NCBI RefSeq assembly: GCF_014202225.1
Contig: NZ_JACHGE010000007.1
Span: 149,900 to 213,899 of the forward strand
DNA length: 64,000 nucleotides
DNA from: Algibacter amylolyticus
GTDB lineage: Bacteria > Bacteroidota > Bacteroidia > Flavobacteriales > Flavobacteriaceae
Direction of reading: 5' to 3'
The translations under genes and the position numbers were made by a program. Shown here piece after piece: positions 56,010 to 64,000 of the stretch (its first letter is position 1; every line of letters starts with the position of its first letter). The notes beneath the pieces were generated by a model, which was not told the origin of the DNA, did not search any database, and was given only the letters and a program-made list of their open reading frames with translations.

Positions 56010-56855
56010 TTATTTAACGCTTTTAAACTTATTTTTTATAAATCTAAATGGCAACAGAATTAATTGCCCAATTTTAAAATCTAAAGTGTGCTTTATTTTT
56101 AAATTATTTTTCTTTAATTGGCGGGTTACATATAACGATTGCATTATATAAGACTCAAAATTATCTAAATAAACTTGTTTGTGTTTATTATATATATAAG
56201 TTCTAAGTTCCATATCATAATTAGCAAAAGCCTTAGAATCTCTAGATATTTTTTTAATTCTATAAGTAAATAATGGTTCAGGAATTATATACATTTTCCA
56301 ATTATTCTTTAAAATGGAAATCCAAAACTCCCAATCTTCATAACCATTAACCATGGTTTCATCATAACCAGAAACTTGTTCCCAGCATTTTTTCCTAAAC
56401 ATTGAAGTCCCCAAGCCATTGTTTTTAAATAGAAAATTCTTCACGGCTCCCCCTAATGGTTTTATAATTTCTTTACCTAAATTATTATTTGTAAATGTTT
56501 TATAATAACAACCAACAACACCTATATTTAAATTATTGTTTAATATTTCTAATGCTTTTTCAATAAATGTATCCTCAAAATAATCATCGGCATCAAGATT
56601 TAAAATGTAATCTGTATTTGCTAAATTAATTGCAATATTTCTTGTTTTACAAACACCTTTGTTTTCTTGACATATTACTTGAACGGAATCATTTTTAATG
56701 CCTTTTAAAACTTTTTTGGTTTCAATATCTGAACCATCATCAATTATAATAATTTTTTCGGCTTTTACGGTTTGACTTAAAATAGAATCGACTGCCTCTA
56801 TAATAAATTTGCCATCATTAAAGCAAGGAATAATAACTGTAACGTTGCTTTGCAT
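56010..56855 (-). CDS. GT2 family glycosyltransferase
   Basis: A 281-residue GT-A protein with VTVIIPCFNDGKFIIEAV, IIIIDDGSDIETKKVL, the DxD-type ILNLDADDYFED near 89-100 and GYEDWEFWISILKNNW. Its organisation matches that of the GT2 gene downstream. A Lys/Arg-rich C-terminal region (LPFRFIKNKFKSVK) is probably membrane-associated. It lies 5 bp after the preceding GT2 gene. Confidence 0.92.
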   Translation of the reverse strand: MQSNVTVIIPCFNDGKFIIEAVDSILSQTVKAEKIIIIDDGSDIETKKVLKGIKNDSVQVICQENKGVCKTRNIAINLANTDYILNLDADDYFEDTFIEKALEILNNNLNIGVVGCYYKTFTNNNLGKEIIKPLGGAVKNFLFKNNGLGTSMFRKKCWEQVSGYDETMVNGYEDWEFWISILKNNWKMYIIPEPLFTYRIKKISRDSKAFANYDMELRTYIYNKHKQVYLDNFESYIMQSLYVTRQLKKNNLKIKHTLDFKIGQLILLPFRFIKNKFKSVK

Positions 56856-56860
56856 TCTTA

Positions 56861-57829
56861 TTATATTTTAATTTGTTTTGATTTCCAACGTTTTTCAATT
56901 CTATAAATTCCTTTAGAAAAGAATAGCAAACTATTTCCTAATAATTTAAGTTCAATTGCTAGCCATTTATTTTTTAATTTTAAAATACGAGTTAAATTAT
57001 TTAAAACAAACTTAGCGTTAGTTAAGTGATTATGTTCTAGACTTCTAAAAAAGGCATCTGTTAAGTAATAATAATACGACTTAGTTAATTCTAAATCCTT
57101 AAGTTCGATACTTTTTTTCAAAACCTCAACTGCAGTAAAGCTTTGTGATTCTTTATAGGACTTTATGTAATTTAAATTATTACTACTTTTACTTTTAATA
57201 TGTTGCCTATATAAAAACAACGGTTTATTTATAATAGCATATGAGGCTTTAGGTATTTTATAAAAAATACGTGTAAAAAATTCTGTTTCTTGTCCTCTAG
57301 TTAGTGTTTCATTAAATAGTTTCTCATTAATAAAAAAATCTTTTTTAAAGAGCACTGAATTTGTGATGAATTTTAACTTCCACAATAAATAATCCTTAAA
57401 CAAGGATGTTTCTTCAATTAAATTTTCAGTTTTTAAAACATTCAAATTTTCATCTGTTATATAATGTGATCCTATTACAAATTTTATACTGTTTTCAAAG
57501 GCGTTCATTTTAGTTTGTAAAAAATCTTTAAGCATGACATCATCATCATCAAACCAATTAACATATTCGCCATTGCTTAGTTTAAAGCCGTAATTTCTAG
57601 CACCATTCCCTCCTTCTAAATATCCATCTGGTAGATTGTAACATGAAAACCTGCTATCCTTATTTATAAATTGATTTACAATCAATAAAGTATTATCCGT
57701 ACTATGGTCATTAATAATAATACATTCCCATTTAGTATAAGTTTGCGTTAAAATAGAGTTTAGTGTTGCTCCTATTAAATGGGCTCGATTGTATGTTGGT
57801 ATTATAATCGACACAAGTGCACTTTCCAT
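56861..57829 (-). CDS. GT2 family glycosyltransferase
   Basis: A 322-residue GT-A protein with VSIIIPTYNRAHLIGATL, CIIINDHSTDNTLLIV and the DxD-type VNWFDDDDVMLKDF near 88-101. The later acceptor motif is TRGQETEFFTRIF in place of the usual ED/WD pair, which is the form seen in another GT2 subgroup. The C-terminal third is helical and basic. Located 2 bp after a rhamnosyltransferase-like GT2 gene. Confidence 0.92.
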   Translation of the reverse strand: MESALVSIIIPTYNRAHLIGATLNSILTQTYTKWECIIINDHSTDNTLLIVNQFINKDSRFSCYNLPDGYLEGGNGARNYGFKLSNGEYVNWFDDDDVMLKDFLQTKMNAFENSIKFVIGSHYITDENLNVLKTENLIEETSLFKDYLLWKLKFITNSVLFKKDFFINEKLFNETLTRGQETEFFTRIFYKIPKASYAIINKPLFLYRQHIKSKSSNNLNYIKSYKESQSFTAVEVLKKSIELKDLELTKSYYYYLTDAFFRSLEHNHLTNAKFVLNNLTRILKLKNKWLAIELKLLGNSLLFFSKGIYRIEKRWKSKQIKI

Positions 57830-57831
57830 TT

Positions 57832-58734
57832 TTAAATATAGTGTTTTCCTAATGTTTTATTTGTAGCCCTACTTTGATTAATACTATCAGAAATACAATA
57901 TATTAATTTAAGCTCTTTATTACATTGTTTTACACTTGATAAATTAAACTTTAGCAAATAGTTAATTCTTGAGTTTTTAATTTCCCTTACACGTTGCTTT
58001 ATCTCTACAGAATGGTAATTTAGATTAAGATTTGCCCAATTTAACTTGTACTTCCATTCTTTATATTTTGACGTTTTTGTATCAATACCTTTATTTTCAA
58101 ATTCTCGATCATGCATTACAAAAGCATCAGGTACAATTCCAACCTTGAGCTTATGGTATCTTAGCCTTTGGCAATAATTATCATCTTCGCCGTAATGAAA
58201 AAAAATGGGATCGAACCCTCCTATTTTCAATAATGTCTCTTTAGGAATTAACCAACTGGCAGCATTAACAAAAGGCACCTGATAAATTTTAGACAAGTTT
58301 TTTGTTATAGCATCAAAGTGAAAGAAATTATTATAATCGTATTTTAAGTATTTAGAAAAATTTCTATCTAATTTATTACCTTCTCCGTTAAGTTGTATTG
58401 GGCTTAAAACAGCATAATCCGTATTATTTTCATGAACATTTATTAGCTCATTTAAGGTATTTGGTTTTAAGTATGCATCCTGATTTAATAAAAAAACATA
58501 ATCTGCACCTTCATTTAATGCATAAGTAATACCTAGATTATTAGCTTGACCAAAACCTAAATTTGTTTGCTGTTCCAAAAGTTTAACCTGAGGGAATTCT
58601 TTTTTTATATAAGAAACAGTGTTATCCTTAGAAGCATTATCTACTACTATAACATTATAATCTGCACAACTTTTTAAGCACTTTTCTAGCCATTTCATTC
58701 CGTTGTAGCTAACAACTATTATATAAGCCGCCAT
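57832..58734 (-). CDS. GT2 family glycosyltransferase, rhamnosyltransferase-like
   Basis: A 300-residue GT-A protein opening AAYIIVVSYNGMKWLEKCL, with VIVVDNASKDNTVSYI, GFGQANNLGITYALN and the VFLLNQDAYLKPNTL motif, where the DxD is reduced to NQDA. This pattern, and FHYGEDDNYCQRLRYHKLK further on, are those of the WbbL/RfbF-like group that often transfers deoxyhexoses such as rhamnose or fucose. It is the first of seven GT2 genes in a row. Confidence 0.92.
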   Translation of the reverse strand: MAAYIIVVSYNGMKWLEKCLKSCADYNVIVVDNASKDNTVSYIKKEFPQVKLLEQQTNLGFGQANNLGITYALNEGADYVFLLNQDAYLKPNTLNELINVHENNTDYAVLSPIQLNGEGNKLDRNFSKYLKYDYNNFFHFDAITKNLSKIYQVPFVNAASWLIPKETLLKIGGFDPIFFHYGEDDNYCQRLRYHKLKVGIVPDAFVMHDREFENKGIDTKTSKYKEWKYKLNWANLNLNYHSVEIKQRVREIKNSRINYLLKFNLSSVKQCNKELKLIYCISDSINQSRATNKTLGKHYI

Positions 58735-58744
58735 TTCCTTTTAT

Positions 58745-59902
58745 TTAAATTTGTTTAAATTTGTTTAAAACTCTATTAAATTTATTACTTAAGCTTAATA
58801 ATTTTTCAAATTTAAGAATATATAGACTAAATCCTGGTTTTTCATTGTTTTGAATAATTTTATTAATGTTTTCCCAATGTCTATTTAAAGCAGATTCTAT
58901 TTTTAGTTTAACATTCTTAGTTAAAATAGCTGGTTCTTTAATACTATTTAGCGCGACATAAAAAGAGTCACAAATAACAAGATTCTTGAGCTCCGTTAAT
59001 TCTAACAAGCCTTTAAACTTATGTAAAGGTTTATTTCTCAGAACTAAAAATGCTGGTACACCATAAGATAATGCTGTGATAAAACCATGCATAGACGAAC
59101 CAAAAAAATAATTCCCATTTCCAATAACATGAGCTATTTTTTTTAAACCATCGGACACTAAAATATCATGTTTAGTTTCCATTAACTTAGACACCTTTTT
59201 TGTAAAAGCTCTATCACCATGACAATCACCTATAATAATGAATTTAATAGGCATTTTAAGTTTCTCACTTAAGGCATCTAAATTTTTTGCAGTGTCATTA
59301 ATCGGACTATGGTATCTTGAATTTAAATTAACAGTTATATAATTAGAATCTTTTTTGGCATCTAATGGCCATAATTTATCTATATCAAATGCCGAATCGG
59401 GAACAACAGCAATGTCATTCTTAAAATTTAAGTTAACCTTTGCGATATTAATGGCTATTTGTCTGCTAAAGCCTTCCCTAAAAGCTACGTAATTAGAATT
59501 ACTAAAGGTTTTAGTCGCAATTTTCTTTTGTAGATACCCCTTAAAATTCTTTGATATTCCTGGTGCATTAAACAGGTAAGGTATTTTCTGTTTTATAGCT
59601 ATTTTTGCTGCTCCTACCCATAAATTAGCATAAGCAAATCCTTTTTTGTTATTATAAACAGTAATAATATTTGGCAATAAATGAAGAATATTACCTCCTC
59701 CAACTACCACTGCATTATATGTTCTGTTTTTAGCTTTATCAAAAGAAATAATAGGTTTACCATCCTTAAAAACAGTTATATTATCTGTTGGTGAAATATG
59801 CTCCCAGTCATGGTTAGGCAATCTAAACTCAGCAATATGAGGAAAAAGTAAATCCCCATAATTATCTACATCAAACGTTCCAAAATGGGCTATTTTAATC
59901 AT
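58745..59902 (-). CDS. Polysaccharide pyruvyl transferase family protein
   Basis: A 385-residue member of the pyruvyltransferase family. It starts IKIAHFGTFDVDNYGDLLFPHI, followed by VVVGGGNILHL, YVAFREGFSRQIA, VPDSAFDIDKLWP and YFFGSSMHGFITALSYGVPAFLV. It is longer than, and clearly different from, the second family member at 45377. It lies 3 bp after wzt. It probably adds a pyruvate ketal to one sugar of the repeat; other substrates are possible. Confidence 0.88.
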   Translation of the reverse strand: MIKIAHFGTFDVDNYGDLLFPHIAEFRLPNHDWEHISPTDNITVFKDGKPIISFDKAKNRTYNAVVVGGGNILHLLPNIITVYNNKKGFAYANLWVGAAKIAIKQKIPYLFNAPGISKNFKGYLQKKIATKTFSNSNYVAFREGFSRQIAINIAKVNLNFKNDIAVVPDSAFDIDKLWPLDAKKDSNYITVNLNSRYHSPINDTAKNLDALSEKLKMPIKFIIIGDCHGDRAFTKKVSKLMETKHDILVSDGLKKIAHVIGNGNYFFGSSMHGFITALSYGVPAFLVLRNKPLHKFKGLLELTELKNLVICDSFYVALNSIKEPAILTKNVKLKIESALNRHWENINKIIQNNEKPGFSLYILKFEKLLSLSNKFNRVLNKFKQI

Positions 59903-59905
59903 AAT

Positions 59906-61150
59906 TTAGTACCATTTGTATTCAGCTAAAGCTTTGGCCTTTAATGTAGATGGTTTTAAAATGATTCCACAATTAAAAAAATCGCTATTTAAAACCTCAA
60001 AAACCAAACATTTTTTTACTCGTTCTACTTCAATCTTATCGCTTACAACACCAACGTTTACGTAATATAAACCTTGAGTAAGCGGGTTTTTTTCAATTTC
60101 ACAATTTAATATTTCACTGGTTTCGCTTATATATCCTTTATTAAAATATTCGGAAGATAGGTGTAATATTTTTTCATCATTAAAATTATAAACCCCAAGA
60201 TGAATATTAGTTGAATTAATAGCTTTTAAATTTAACTGAAAACGAATTTTCAAGTCTTTACCAGATGCAATAAGCTTATTATTTATTTCAATTTTTTGTA
60301 AAATTTTATCTTCATTGTATGATAAATAAGACAAATTTGTTTCTTTATTAGTGTTATTAGAAATGTAATACTCTATACATGCATCTACATCACCTTCAAA
60401 AGTAGAACTTCCTTTTTCAAGTACTATAGCGCGTGTACATAAATTTTTTACTGCTGCCATATTATGACTGACAAATAAAACCGTTCGACCTTCTCCACGG
60501 CTAATATCCTGCATTTTACCAATCGCCTTTTTTTGAAATTCAGCATCGCCAACTGCCAAAACCTCATCAATCACAAGAATTTCAGGTTCTAAAAAAGCGG
60601 CTACAGCAAAAGCTAAACGAACAGTCATACCCGAGCTATAGCGTTTAACAGGTGTGTCTATATAACGTTCACAGCCAGAAAACTCAATAATTTCATCTAT
60701 TTTAAAAGCTATTTCTTTTTTAGTCATACCCAAAATAGCGCCGTTTAAATAAATATTTTCGCGACCAGTCATTTCACCATGAAATCCTGTTCCTACTTCT
60801 AACAATGAGGCTATTCTTCCTTTAGTTTTTATATTTCCTGTTGTAGGGCCTGTAACTTTAGAAAGTATTTTTAAAAGGGTCGATTTACCTGCCCCATTTT
60901 TACCTATAATTCCTAAAACTTCACCACGTTGTACTTCAAAGTTAATCTCTTTTAGCGCCCAAATATATTCAGAGTCTCCTTTAGAACTACGATCATTTGT
61001 TTCTCCTACTCTTAAATAAGGATCTTCTTTACCTCTTATTTTAGACCACCATCTATTAAGGTCATGGCTAATAGTACCTGTACCCACAAGTCCTAAACGG
61101 TATTGCTTAGAAATATTCTCTACTTTTAAGATAATGTCTTTGTTTTTCAT
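59906..61150 (-). CDS. wzt: Polysaccharide ABC exporter, ATP-binding protein (Wzt-type)
   Basis: The ATPase of an ABC-2 polysaccharide exporter. Walker A is GKNGAGKST (83-91), the signature is RYSSGMTVRLAFAVAA and Walker B is ILVIDEVLAVGDAEF. The protein is 414 residues, with a second domain (about 270-414) of beta strands: this is the place of the carbohydrate-binding domain that in some Wzt proteins recognises a finished, end-capped chain. Its presence suggests that the polymer is exported only after termination. It follows wzm after 1 bp. Confidence 0.94.
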   Translation of the reverse strand: MKNKDIILKVENISKQYRLGLVGTGTISHDLNRWWSKIRGKEDPYLRVGETNDRSSKGDSEYIWALKEINFEVQRGEVLGIIGKNGAGKSTLLKILSKVTGPTTGNIKTKGRIASLLEVGTGFHGEMTGRENIYLNGAILGMTKKEIAFKIDEIIEFSGCERYIDTPVKRYSSGMTVRLAFAVAAFLEPEILVIDEVLAVGDAEFQKKAIGKMQDISRGEGRTVLFVSHNMAAVKNLCTRAIVLEKGSSTFEGDVDACIEYYISNNTNKETNLSYLSYNEDKILQKIEINNKLIASGKDLKIRFQLNLKAINSTNIHLGVYNFNDEKILHLSSEYFNKGYISETSEILNCEIEKNPLTQGLYYVNVGVVSDKIEVERVKKCLVFEVLNSDFFNCGIILKPSTLKAKALAEYKWY

Positions 61151-61151
61151 A

Positions 61152-62024
61152 CTAAACGGTATCTATAAAGGTTTTTTCAGTTTTATTAAATATAATTAAT
61201 CCTAAAGAAAATATTAAAACAATGGCTATACCAACATAAAGAATTTTAAATATAGAGAAATCACCAATACCCAAAGTCATATACCTAAACAACTCAATAA
61301 TAATTGTCATAGGATTGTATTCTACTAACCATGAGTACTCCGGAACTTTTTCTTTAAAATAAGATAACGGATACATAACTGCAGAGCCATACATTAATAA
61401 TTGCACACCAAAGCCTACTAAAAATGTAAGATCTCTATATTTAGTAGTCATTGAGGATATTATCATACCAATACCCAAGCCAAAAAAGCCCATAAACAAT
61501 ATTAGTAAAGGTAAAAACACAATTACAAATTGAGGTGATGCATTCGACGCTTTTGTAGTAAAAAAAACAAAATATAAATAGAAACAAACAAAAACTAATA
61601 ATTGAATTCCAAACTTTAAAAGATTAGAAAACACAACTGAAAGCGGTGTAATAACTCTTGGGAAATACACCTTGCCAAAAATGCCTTGGTTTGCTGTAAA
61701 CGTATTGCTTGTACCTGTTAAACAGGTGCTAAAATAATTCCAAGAGGTTATTCCTGCTAGATTAAATAAAAATGGAGGGATACCATTACCCGTTGGTATT
61801 GCTGCCAAATTATTAAAAATAAGAGTAAATATAATTCCTGTAAATAGCGGCTGTATAAAATACCATAAAGGCCCTAAAATAGTTTGCTTATACTGAGTAA
61901 TAACATCACGTTTTACAAACAGAAACAGAAGGTCTCTATACCTCCAAATTTCACTAAAATTTAAATGAATTAATTTTTGTTTTGGAGAAATTGTATAAAG
62001 CCAATCATTATTTTTAGTACTCAA
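61152..62024 (-). CDS. wzm: Polysaccharide ABC exporter, permease (Wzm-type)
   Basis: A 290-residue ABC-2 permease with six membrane helices. It carries the family pattern LLFLFVKRDVITQYKQTILGPLWYFIQPLF in the N-terminal cytoplasmic part (seen from about residue 31) and the YNPMTIIIELFRYMTLG block before the last helices. With Wzt it moves undecaprenyl-linked polysaccharide across the inner membrane. It lies 41 bp downstream of the autokinase gene and 1 bp upstream of wzt. Confidence 0.94.
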   Translation of the reverse strand: MSTKNNDWLYTISPKQKLIHLNFSEIWRYRDLLFLFVKRDVITQYKQTILGPLWYFIQPLFTGIIFTLIFNNLAAIPTGNGIPPFLFNLAGITSWNYFSTCLTGTSNTFTANQGIFGKVYFPRVITPLSVVFSNLLKFGIQLLVFVCFYLYFVFFTTKASNASPQFVIVFLPLLILFMGFFGLGIGMIISSMTTKYRDLTFLVGFGVQLLMYGSAVMYPLSYFKEKVPEYSWLVEYNPMTIIIELFRYMTLGIGDFSIFKILYVGIAIVLIFSLGLIIFNKTEKTFIDTV

Positions 62025-62065
62025 TATATTGTTTTTTTAATTTAACACTTAAAATTTTTGTTCAA

Positions 62066-64000
62066 CTAACTGAAAAATGTTTTAATTCTGTTTATAATCG
62101 ATTTTTTATTTGATTCATCTTCATTGTAGCCATTACCATAACTTCCATAACCGTAGCCATAACCGTAACCATAACCATAACCATAACCGTATTTACCTTT
62201 TTGGTTATAACCGTTGTATACAAAACTTAAATTTTCGATTTCCCCTTTACTATATTTAGTATTAATTAAATTAAGCATACCTTTTTTAGTATAATCTTGT
62301 CTTACTACATAGATAGTAGCATCAGCATAATCTGTTAGTTCTAAGGCATCAGCAACAAGTCCTATTGGAGGCGTATCTAAAACAATATAATCATAAGTGT
62401 TTTTTAAATAATCCATCATCTCATCCATTTTATCATTCATCAGCAATTCTGATGGATTTGGAGGTATCGGACCAGAGGTAATTACATCTAAATTAGGAAC
62501 TTTAGTTTTTTGAATAACCTCGTCAAAACCCTTTTGTCCAATTAAATAATTAACGACACCTATATCGTTTTCAATTTCAAAATCGCCAAATATTTTTGGT
62601 TTTCTTAAATCTAACCCTACTAAAACTGCTTTTTTACCACTCATAGCAAAAACGGTAGCAATATTAATGGAACAAAACGTTTTCCCCTCTCCACTAACTG
62701 ATGATGTTACCATAACCGTTTTAGAACCTTCTAAATTATTCTTTTTATAAAAATACTGTAAACTGGACCTTATTGACCGAAAACCTTCGGCAATGGTAGA
62801 TTTTGGTTTTAAATGAACTATCATATTATTTTCCAAATCATTTTTACCAACTACCCCTAATAACGGAATATTAGATAGCTTTTCTAGTACTTGAGGGTTG
62901 TGAAGTTTATTATCAAAAAACGTAAGTAAAAAAGCTAATAATAATGGGGGAAGAATTCCTCCTACAATAGCAAACAAATATCTTGAGCTTAACTTTAAGT
63001 CAATAGGAGTTGCTCCCGTATCCTTTGCAGAATCAATAATAACAATATCTGATACACTTGCAGACTTAATAATATCAGCCTCTCCACGTTTAGCTAAAAA
63101 AGTATTATATGTTTTTTCACTTAACGTATATTGACGTTGTATATCAAATAACTTTTGTTGCGCCTTTGGAAGCTTTCTTATCTTTGCATCCTCAATAGCT
63201 ATTTTATTATTTATAAGCTGTTGCTCTCTTATTAACTCATTACTAGCTGAATTAATATTTTCAAACAACACTAACTTAAGCCCTTCTATTTCCCTATTTA
63301 AATCTGAAAATATAGTAGCATCCTTTCTAACAGTTGATCCATATTTAGATTTTTGAACTGAAAGCGCATTTATTTTATTAATGTTAGAAACTATATTCGC
63401 TTCATCTATTCCAGAGATTGATGGAGAAGGAACATCTGTAAATGAATTACTCGTTTTTAAATAAGTTTCTAAACTTTTATAGTAAGCTAGTTTTCTATTT
63501 AGGTCATCTTTATCTGTTTCTAACAAAGTTAATTTAGAGTTTATAGCAACACTTTCGTTAGTTAAATCAAATATTCTATTCTTCTGCTTGTAATTATTTA
63601 AAGAGTCTGCATTTAAAGTTAATTGAGATTTCACCCTATCCAACTGGTTATCTATAAACTCTATAGTATTGGTAACAAATTGATTTTTTCTATTTAATTG
63701 ATCTTCACTTAAAACAGAAACTGTTTCATTTAAGTAATCCACAATTTTCTCTTTATTTACATCTACTATACTTAAATTAAGTGTAGGCGAATTTCTTGGG
63801 TTATCAATTACTAATTTATTTCTATACTTAGCTACAACAGCGTCAAAATCAGAAAATTTTATAAAAAACTCATCATTGACATTAGGAGCACGGTCTTCCT
63901 CCAAATAAACTACACCATTTATATAGGGTAAACTAATAGTATCGCCTAAAGTAAATTGTTTAGTAAACTCCCCAATAGATACGTCTAGATTTGATCTTTT
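62066..64000 (-). CDS. wzc: Wzc-like polysaccharide co-polymerase / tyrosine autokinase (partial)
   Basis: The reading frame enters from the window end, so the N-terminus is missing; a TTG at 63904 is probably internal. What is visible is a coiled-coil periplasmic part, a second membrane helix near the LFAIVGGILPPLLLAFLLTFF stretch (seen in part), and a cytoplasmic BY-kinase domain. Motifs there are SVSGEGKT (Walker A), VGLDLRKP (Walker A') and YIVLDTPP (Walker B). The tail has eight Tyr-Gly pairs in a row followed by SYGNGYNEDES, a tyrosine cluster like that autophosphorylated in Wzc. It regulates chain length or export of the polysaccharide and is the first gene of the locus seen here. Confidence 0.9.
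   Translation of the reverse strand, partial: KRSNLDVSIGEFTKQFTLGDTISLPYINGVVYLEEDRAPNVNDEFFIKFSDFDAVVAKYRNKLVIDNPRNSPTLNLSIVDVNKEKIVDYLNETVSVLSEDQLNRKNQFVTNTIEFIDNQLDRVKSQLTLNADSLNNYKQKNRIFDLTNESVAINSKLTLLETDKDDLNRKLAYYKSLETYLKTSNSFTDVPSPSISGIDEANIVSNINKINALSVQKSKYGSTVRKDATIFSDLNREIEGLKLVLFENINSASNELIREQQLINNKIAIEDAKIRKLPKAQQKLFDIQRQYTLSEKTYNTFLAKRGEADIIKSASVSDIVIIDSAKDTGATPIDLKLSSRYLFAIVGGILPPLLLAFLLTFFDNKLHNPQVLEKLSNIPLLGVVGKNDLENNMIVHLKPKSTIAEGFRSIRSSLQYFYKKNNLEGSKTVMVTSSVSGEGKTFCSINIATVFAMSGKKAVLVGLDLRKPKIFGDFEIENDIGVVNYLIGQKGFDEVIQKTKVPNLDVITSGPIPPNPSELLMNDKMDEMMDYLKNTYDYIVLDTPPIGLVADALELTDYADATIYVVRQDYTKKGMLNLINTKYSKGEIENLSFVYNGYNQKGKYGYGYGYGYGYGYGYGSYGNGYNEDESNKKSIINRIKTFFS
62145..62192 (-). 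repeat. Hexanucleotide tandem repeat coding for (Tyr-Gly)8
   Basis: Eight 6-bp units on the plus strand (CCATAA or CCGTAA with minor variants) encode eight consecutive Tyr-Gly pairs in the tail of the Wzc-like kinase. Because the units are 6 bp, slippage would add or remove whole Tyr-Gly pairs without a frameshift. Confidence 0.9.

Noticed and set aside
63904-64000. TTG at 63904 as the true start of the Wzc-like protein
   Set aside because: The frame stays open to the window end and the upstream residues continue the protein sensibly, so the gene is cut by the window.

Overview
The window is a 64 kb stretch of an AT-rich Bacteroidota chromosome, almost certainly from the Flavobacteriaceae. 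Evidence for this: a type IX secretion (T9SS) type A sorting tail, a PorV/PorQ-family protein, BatA-type von Willebrand protein, DUF3124, DUF4105 and TIGR02757 families, promoters of the TAnnTTTG type, and almost no Shine-Dalgarno sequences. No rRNA, tRNA, CRISPR array, transposase, integrase or phage gene was seen.

Positions 1-15.8 kb are ordinary housekeeping. They hold yidC (cut by the window start) and pyrG; a DUF3124 lipoprotein; a small membrane protein and folE; lolD converging on an MFS transporter; a TIGR02757 protein and a GAF histidine kinase; an M61 peptidase lipoprotein; an orphan glycosyltransferase; and a batA-like gene overlapping a dihydroorotase homologue that has lost its metal-binding histidines, followed by a small membrane protein and an esterase.

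Positions 16.5-20.6 kb look accessory. A secreted T9SS cargo protein carries two nearly identical 525-bp tandem units. It is followed by an unknown coiled-coil protein, a DUF4303-like protein and a protein resembling the immunity family Imm11/DUF1629. The first two genes are bounded by GTTGGCA upstream and by a long imperfect palindrome starting GCCAACAC downstream, so each looks like a one-gene cassette. A different intergenic repeat family occurs three times (two copies inverted at 8.7-9.1 kb, one at 20.4-20.6 kb), each time between convergent genes.

Positions 20.6-29.8 kb return to core functions: recQ; kdsD-tatC-lptB; pssA with a DUF808 gene; and a PorV/PorQ-family gene with a DUF4105 gene.

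Positions 29.8-64 kb, all on the minus strand, form one large surface-polysaccharide locus, probably read from 64 kb down to 29.8 kb. It encodes a Wzc-like tyrosine autokinase (cut by the window end), an ABC-2 exporter (Wzm/Wzt), and about fifteen glycosyltransferases of families GT2 and GT4. It also has two pyruvyltransferase-family proteins, a NeuB-like nonulosonate synthase next to a fused CMP-sugar synthetase/KdsC-like phosphatase, a GtrA/GtrB/GT-C-like trio, two hexapeptide acyltransferases, an O-antigen ligase/polymerase-like protein and, last, the initiating sugar-phosphate transferase. A PP-loop ATPase-like protein with a QueC-like cysteine cluster is an unexpected member. The inferred route is initiation on undecaprenyl phosphate, chain assembly in the cytoplasm with a KDN- or sialic-acid-like sugar, export by Wzm/Wzt and attachment by the ligase-like protein, with further decoration by the Gtr trio.

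All statements come from reading the sequence. No database search, folding or composition calculation was run.
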